In this document: positions 59,810-64,000 of the stretch, one piece after another
How the letters are laid out: the number at the start of each line of letters is the position of its first letter
Numbering within the stretch: the stretch's first letter is position 1
From: Demequina sp. NBRC 110056
Lineage (GTDB): Bacteria; Actinomycetota; Actinomycetes; Actinomycetales; Demequinaceae
Reading direction: 5' to 3'
NCBI RefSeq assembly: GCF_002090155.1
Contig: NZ_BBRM01000002.1
Location: forward strand, 434,001-498,000
Length of the DNA stretch: 64,000 nt
Notes under the pieces: generated by a model
What the model saw: only the letters and a program-made list of their open reading frames with translations
What the model was told of the DNA's origin: nothing
Database searches by the model: none
Made by a program: the position numbers and the translations under genes

Positions 59810-61081
59810 TCACGGGCGCTGGAGCGAGCCCGGCTCGGTAGCGCGCGCCTCGCGTGCCGCCGCCTCGAGCAGCGCCCGGTCGCCGACGTCCACGAGCGCG
59901 TCGAGGCCGCGCGTCTCGGCGCGTCGTGAGGCGGCGTGGAGCACGGCTGCCGTCTCCGGTGACGCGAGCCCCGTGAGATGACGGACGACGCGCTGGATCC
60001 TCAGTCCCACCTCGATGACGGCGGCGCCGTCGCGGGCGATCGGTCGCACCGCGTCCTCGATCGCGTCCGCGAGGTCCAGCGACGGCACGTGGACGTCCGG
60101 GTGCTCGATGGCGTCGTCGGGATCGGTCGTCAGCAGCGCTGTCAGGACTCGTTCGATGGCGCCGAGCGCCTCGATCGCTGACCCGGGATCGTTGGTCGCT
60201 GGCGACAGCGCGCGGGAGCCGATCTCCCCCAGCGCGACGAACCCCAGCCGCGGATCCTGCTCGTACGTGCGGTGCGCCTCGACCCGCACCGCGCCGCGCA
60301 GCGCGCTCACGACCTCGTCGTCCGCCATGCCCTCGACCTCGACGATCGGGGTCCCGCGGCCGATGGACGTGCCGGGCACGACGACCAGGTGGACCGTCAG
60401 CCGGTGGCGACCCGCGACGCGCTGGAGGGCAGCCATGTCGACACCGGTGACGATGCCCGCACGCTCCGAACGGACCGTCCGCGCGCTCGCCGGCACGTCG
60501 ACGGCGGGTCGGCCGCCCAGGTGCGGTCGGCGCGCATGCGCGCACGCGGCCTCCGTGGCGGCCGCCTCGACGCGATCGATGACGTCCGCCATCCGGCCGA
60601 ACCCGGTGAGGTGCTGGATCCAACGCGTGAGCGTGACGACGATCACGGCGATGACGACCAGCGTGCCGATGAACAGCACCGTCCGCCCGGACTCGCCGTA
60701 GTAGCCCGTCGACAGCGCGACGATCCCCACGATGGCGAACACGAAGGAGCCGAGGAACGTGCTCAGCGCATTCTGCGACGTCGGGTCGGCGACGAGCAGC
60801 TGGATGGCCCGCGGCGTGGTCCCCGCAGAGGCCGTGGTGTAGGACGTGAGCATCGCGGTCAGCGAGAAGGTCGTGACCGCGAGCATCGACGTCGCGATGA
60901 TCTGCAGGATGCTCGTGACGGAGTCCTGGCCCAGGTCGACCTCGAGGGCGCTGGGCCACACCCGCCCGGCCACGCCAGCGACGAGCGCCAACGCGATCGC
61001 GACCGCCGTGAACACCGCGAGCCGGAACCAGATCCTCTCGGCCAGGCGCCTCGCGGCGGCTCGCCAGCCAGTGGGCTGCAT
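59810..61081 (-). CDS. DUF2254 membrane protein
   Basis: A 423-residue protein. Four helices lie in the first 165 residues (WFRLAVFTAVAIALALVAGVAG, then SMLAVTTFSLTAMLTSYTTAS), followed by a soluble domain of about 250 residues. LGEIGSRALSPATNDPGSAIEAL is the family signature. Function unknown; a channel or sensor has been proposed only from topology. GGAGG lies 4 nt before the ATG at 61081. Upstream is an 11-bp hairpin that ends the oxidase transcript. Confidence 0.85.
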   Translation of the reverse strand: MQPTGWRAAARRLAERIWFRLAVFTAVAIALALVAGVAGRVWPSALEVDLGQDSVTSILQIIATSMLAVTTFSLTAMLTSYTTASAGTTPRAIQLLVADPTSQNALSTFLGSFVFAIVGIVALSTGYYGESGRTVLFIGTLVVIAVIVVTLTRWIQHLTGFGRMADVIDRVEAAATEAACAHARRPHLGGRPAVDVPASARTVRSERAGIVTGVDMAALQRVAGRHRLTVHLVVVPGTSIGRGTPIVEVEGMADDEVVSALRGAVRVEAHRTYEQDPRLGFVALGEIGSRALSPATNDPGSAIEALGAIERVLTALLTTDPDDAIEHPDVHVPSLDLADAIEDAVRPIARDGAAVIEVGLRIQRVVRHLTGLASPETAAVLHAASRRAETRGLDALVDVGDRALLEAAAREARATEPGSLQRP

Positions 61082-61114
61082 CGTCCCTCCTTGACGCCAT
61101 TGTCGCCGACGCGG

Positions 61115-61139
61115 GCCGCGCGGTCCACGACCGCGCGGC
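61115..61139 (-). terminator. Strong stem-loop after the acyl-CoA oxidase gene
   Basis: GCCGCGCGGTC (61115-61125) and GACCGCGCGGC (61129-61139) form a perfect 11-bp stem with a CAC loop, 11 bases after the stop of the oxidase/dehydrogenase gene on the minus strand. No T-run follows, as is common in actinobacteria. It separates that gene from the DUF2254 gene. Confidence 0.6.
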
Positions 61140-61149
61140 GCGCGCCGGG

Positions 61150-63138
61150 TCAGGCCGGCGAGGTGGAGGGGCTGTCGGGCTCGAGGATCGCCGCGCCGAG
61201 CCAGGACTCCGGGATGCCCATGCCCTCGACGAGCGCCAGCGCGTGCGGACGCAGCTCCCGGCAGAGGTCGTTGATCTGCGCCCCGATCGCCTTCGAGCGT
61301 CCCGAGCTGATGCGGTTGTGCTCCATGAACCAGGCACGATCGTCGTGGATGGACTGCAGCGCGTAGAGGCTGCAGACCTTCTCGAGCACGTCCTTGGTCT
61401 CGCCGTCGGACTGCGCCTCGAGCGCGTCGACGAAGGCCGTGAGGATCCGCTGCTCCATGTAGGCCCGCGCGACGAACTGGACGTGATCGCCCAGGGCGTT
61501 GAACGCCTCGAACTGGTCGCCGCCGGCCTTGCTCGCGGCGCGCATGCGGCGCGCGAGCGCGTCGAGCGCGTGGCGCGCGCGCTCCTGGAACATGAGGGCG
61601 TGCCACCTGCGGTCGACGAGGGTCGTCTCCTCAGGGCGACGGCGCACGGCGTCGGCGAGGGCGCCGAGCACCAGGCCCGCCGACGTGGCCTCGGCCACGG
61701 CGTCGCCCGCCACTCGAGCGGTCGCCTGGACGACGCCGGTCCGGTCGAGCTCGCTCCACTCCTTCTTGTAGTCCGTGAGGAGCGCCTTCGCCACCAGTTG
61801 CATGAGCACGGTGTTGTCGCCCTCGAAGGTCGCGAAGATGTCGACGTCGCGCCGCATCTCGACGAGCTGGTTCTCGCTGAGGTAGCCGGCGCCGCCGCAC
61901 GCCTCGCGCGCCTCCTGCACGGACTGGTTGGCGAACCACGTGGTCACGGCCTTGAGCCCGGCGGCATGGGTCTCGAGGCTGCGCTGCTCCTCCTCGGTCG
62001 ATGCCTCGGGGCCCTGGACGTGAACCAGGTCGACGATGAGCTCGTTCTGCGCGAAGCCGAGCGCGTACGCCCGCGCGATGCGCGGCAGCAGGCGCTTCTG
62101 GTGCACCAGATAGTCGAGAAGCAGCACGCCATCGGGGCGCCCGGACGCCGGGAACTGGCGCCGGGCGATCGCGTAGCGGGTGGCGATGGACAGAGCACGT
62201 CGCGCGGTGATGCCTCCGCCGCCGCCGACGCACACCCGACCTCGGACCAGCGTGCCGAGCATGGTGAAGAAGCGACGGTTGGGGTTGTCGATCGGCGACG
62301 CGTAGACGCCCTCCTCGGTGACGCCGCCGTAGCGGTCGAGGAGCATGCGGCGGGGCACCCTGACGTGGTCGAAGCGGATGGTGCCGTTGTCGACGCCGAG
62401 CAGCCCGCCCTTGTGGCCCTGGTCGCCCGTCGTGATGCCGGGGAGGTCCTTGCCGTCGTCGCCGCGCAGCGGGACGAGGATGACGTGGACGCCGTGTCGC
62501 TCGTCGCCGACGACGAGCTGGCCGAACACCGCGGCCATCGTGCCGTGCGTCGCCGCGTTGCCGATGTACGCCTTGGTCGCGCCCGGCGTGGGCGAGTGGA
62601 CCTCGTACTCGTCCGTGTCGGGCAGGTAGGTGATGGTCGTGTCCAGGCTCGCGACGTCGCTCCCGTGGCCCAGCTCGGTCATCGCGAAGCCGCCCAGCAG
62701 CTTCATCGACGTGATGTCGGGGAGGTAGGTCGCGTGGTGCCAGTCCGTGCCGAGGTTGGTGACAGCACCGCCGAACAGCCCGAACTGGACCCCGGACTTG
62801 ATCGTCACGGACAGGTCGCCGTGGGAGAGCATCTCGAAGGCCAGCACGGCGGTGAGGGGATCCGAGACGGTGTCGGCTCCCTCGGGCACCCCGACGTGGC
62901 CGAAGCCGTGCGCGTCGAGGTCGAGCAGGCGCTGGAGGGTCCACTCGCGTGATGCCTCCACGTCGAGCTCTGGGTCGCGCAGCATGTCCTCGGAAGGGAA
63001 CGTGGCCCGTCGCACCGCGCGCTCGGCGGCGTAGGGCCCGTCGAGCGCCACGCGCAGCGAGGCGCCGAGCGTCGTGAGGCGCTCCTCGCTGAGCGGGGTG
63101 TGCTCGATGATCGAGCTCTCGGGGTGCGTCAACGTCAT
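61150..63138 (-). CDS. Acyl-CoA oxidase/dehydrogenase-family flavoprotein
   Basis: A 662-residue enzyme of the acyl-CoA oxidase type, longer than typical dehydrogenases. The FAD and substrate motifs GFAMTELGHGSDVASLDT and GNAATHGTMAAVF are clear, and FATFEGDNTVLMQLVAK holds the catalytic base expected of oxidases. It should introduce the first double bond in beta-oxidation, passing electrons to oxygen or an electron-transfer protein; which of these is not known. GGAGG lies 6 nt before the ATG at 63138. The TetR gene ends 2 bp before it, so both are on one transcript. A thiolase gene diverges from that pair. Confidence 0.88.
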   Translation of the reverse strand: MTLTHPESSIIEHTPLSEERLTTLGASLRVALDGPYAAERAVRRATFPSEDMLRDPELDVEASREWTLQRLLDLDAHGFGHVGVPEGADTVSDPLTAVLAFEMLSHGDLSVTIKSGVQFGLFGGAVTNLGTDWHHATYLPDITSMKLLGGFAMTELGHGSDVASLDTTITYLPDTDEYEVHSPTPGATKAYIGNAATHGTMAAVFGQLVVGDERHGVHVILVPLRGDDGKDLPGITTGDQGHKGGLLGVDNGTIRFDHVRVPRRMLLDRYGGVTEEGVYASPIDNPNRRFFTMLGTLVRGRVCVGGGGGITARRALSIATRYAIARRQFPASGRPDGVLLLDYLVHQKRLLPRIARAYALGFAQNELIVDLVHVQGPEASTEEEQRSLETHAAGLKAVTTWFANQSVQEAREACGGAGYLSENQLVEMRRDVDIFATFEGDNTVLMQLVAKALLTDYKKEWSELDRTGVVQATARVAGDAVAEATSAGLVLGALADAVRRRPEETTLVDRRWHALMFQERARHALDALARRMRAASKAGGDQFEAFNALGDHVQFVARAYMEQRILTAFVDALEAQSDGETKDVLEKVCSLYALQSIHDDRAWFMEHNRISSGRSKAIGAQINDLCRELRPHALALVEGMGIPESWLGAAILEPDSPSTSPA

Positions 63139-63140
63139 TG

Positions 63141-63785
63141 TCAGACCTCCTGTGAGACGGGGATGGTCGCCGATGCGGCCATCCGGGCGGGTGCGAAGAA
63201 TTGGGCGATGTGGGCGACCACCTGCTCGCGCGGGGGGCGCGGTGAGGACGCCATCCAGTGGTCGGCGGTGGACTTGATGAAGCCGACGATGCCGTGGCCC
63301 CAGGTGCTCGCGGCGTCGGGTGCGATGCCACGCTGCACGAGGTGGCGCTCGATCTCCGCGGAGATCTGCTCCCCGATGAGCCCCGGCAGGCCGCGCACGG
63401 GGTCGGCGACCGCATCGGCGCCCTGCGGGGGCGGCGTCATGACGAAGCGGTAGATCTCCGGGTCCCGCTCGACGAGCTCCAGGTACGCGTCCGCCAGATC
63501 TGCTGTGAGACGTCCCAGGTCGGACGGGTCGGACAGGTGGAACGCGGCGGACAGGCCCGACCGGATGTATCCGTGGACGGACTCGACGACGGCGTCGTAG
63601 AGGCCCTCTCGGTCGCCGAAGTGGCGGTAGATGACCGTCTTCGACGTCCCCGCGCGAGCGGCGATCGCGTCCATGCCGACGCTGGCTCCGTGCACGCGGA
63701 TGGCGCGCAGGGCGTGCGAGACCAGCTCCCGGCGCCGGTCGGCGCGGTGCTGCTCCCATCGGGCGTCTCTGCCGTCAACGGTCAT
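63141..63785 (-). CDS. TetR-family regulator of the beta-oxidation locus
   Basis: A 214-residue regulator. The HTH reads MDAIAARAGTSKTVIYRHFGDREGLYDAV, and the C-terminal part is a helical ligand domain likely to bind an acyl-CoA. ATG 63785 is used because TACTGT (63798-63793, minus strand) ends 7 nt upstream. A palindrome lies between this hexamer and the expected -35, so self-repression is probable. The downstream oxidase and the divergent thiolase are its natural targets. Confidence 0.87.
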   Translation of the reverse strand: MTVDGRDARWEQHRADRRRELVSHALRAIRVHGASVGMDAIAARAGTSKTVIYRHFGDREGLYDAVVESVHGYIRSGLSAAFHLSDPSDLGRLTADLADAYLELVERDPEIYRFVMTPPPQGADAVADPVRGLPGLIGEQISAEIERHLVQRGIAPDAASTWGHGIVGFIKSTADHWMASSPRPPREQVVAHIAQFFAPARMAASATIPVSQEV

Positions 63786-63798
63786 GTTCCTCACAGTA

Positions 63799-63832
63799 AC
63801 CGAAACTCTCGGTATCTGCTACTGTCGGTATC
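63799..63832. promoter_or_regulatory. Probable TetR operator between the TetR and thiolase genes
   Basis: ACCGA-AACTC-TCGGT (63799-63813) is a 15-base inverted repeat, and TCGGTATC occurs at 63809-63816 and again at 63825-63832. The inverted repeat lies in the spacer of the leaderless TetR promoter; the second copy lies nearer to the thiolase promoter. Regulation of both directions by this TetR protein is inferred. Confidence 0.5.
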
Positions 63833-63863
63833 GGATAGTTTCTCTCAACGATGGAGGCACCGC

Positions 63864-64000
63864 ATGACCCACAACGCCGTGGTGATCGGGGGCAATCGCA
63901 CCCCCTTCGCGAAGGCCGGCGGCCCGTACGCCGAAGCGTCCAACCACGACCTGCTGACGGCCGCGCTCGACGGCCTCATCGCCCGCTTCGGCCTCGCCGG
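63864..64000 (+). CDS. Thiolase / acetyl-CoA acetyltransferase (N-terminal part, runs off the window)
   Basis: The first 45 codons read MTHNAVVIGGNRTPFAKAGG, with the RTPF motif that begins thiolases of the FadA/FadI type. GGAGG lies 6 nt before the ATG. The catalytic cysteine lies beyond the window. It is divergent from the TetR-oxidase operon, so the locus encodes the first and last enzymes of a beta-oxidation cycle. The thiolase-family call is safe; the chain-length preference is not. Confidence 0.85.
   Translation, partial: MTHNAVVIGGNRTPFAKAGGPYAEASNHDLLTAALDGLIARFGLA

Noticed and set aside
1..64000. CRISPR array, prophage, transposon or toxin-antitoxin locus
   Set aside because: No spaced direct repeats, integrase, transposase, terminal repeats or recognisable toxin-antitoxin pair were seen, apart from the PIN-like domain that is fused to a Nudix domain rather than paired with an antitoxin.

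Overview
The window is GC-rich DNA from the chromosome of an actinobacterium. The evidence is a garA (FHA) / ftsR-type MerR / second MerR block next to a CDP-alcohol phosphatidyltransferase, a single-chain pyruvate carboxylase, Pr6Pr, EI24, Abhydrolase_9 and GXWXG/DUF4334 families, and many apparently leaderless genes whose TAnnnT hexamer sits 6-7 nt before the start codon. A free-living high-GC member of Micrococcales (Cellulomonas/Demequina-like) fits best, but the genus cannot be fixed from sequence alone. Genes are packed tightly, no stretch longer than about 300 bases lacks a gene, and I see no insertion sequence, prophage, integrase or CRISPR array.

Left part (1-8.2 kb): an arsenic locus (a cut-off aquaporin and arsC, divergent from arsR, with two back-to-back operators); an alpha/beta hydrolase and EamA exporter divergent from a MarR regulator; a CatE-like VOC protein with an operator inside its promoter spacer; three GNAT acetyltransferases; a HemG-like flavodoxin; a lipoprotein esterase.

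Central metabolism and cell-cycle block (8.2-26 kb): pyc; the MerR/FtsR/FHA/phosphatidyltransferase block with a small basic protein; a gamma-type carbonic anhydrase-like protein; an Abhydrolase_9 membrane hydrolase; bifunctional putA divergent from a LysR regulator; EI24; an aldo/keto reductase plus amidohydrolase pair; OsmC; a carboxylesterase.

Middle (26-38 kb): a Nudix-PIN fusion, Pr6Pr, a VanY-type peptidase on a long coiled-coil stalk, the anaerobic ribonucleotide reductase pair nrdD-nrdG with tandem NrdR-like boxes and a DosR-like palindrome, thymidine kinase, a PadR-AarF pair, and an enoyl-CoA hydratase/SDR pair.

Right part (38-64 kb): an alcohol dehydrogenase fused to GXWXG-DUF4334, a guanine-deaminase-like enzyme convergent with an NCS2 permease, an NmrA/DUF2867 protein, an MFS transporter, a lipoprotein serine hydrolase, an RlmG/RsmC-like methyltransferase with a possible coupled leader peptide, a zinc-ribbon SDR lacking the usual tyrosine, tRNA-Pro(GGG), a MetE-like protein, an aldose epimerase and flavoprotein pair, a DEAD-box helicase, several membrane proteins, and a beta-oxidation locus (TetR, acyl-CoA oxidase/dehydrogenase, start of a thiolase).

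The most interesting signals are regulatory. A 14-base palindrome of DosR type occurs twice with one base different, before nrdD and before the flavodoxin, which suggests a shared low-oxygen or redox response. About fifteen genes show the leaderless promoter geometry, and it corrects several start codons. Two domain fusions and a zinc-ribbon SDR with a missing tyrosine are the best protein-level candidates for follow-up. No complete new multi-gene system is evident.
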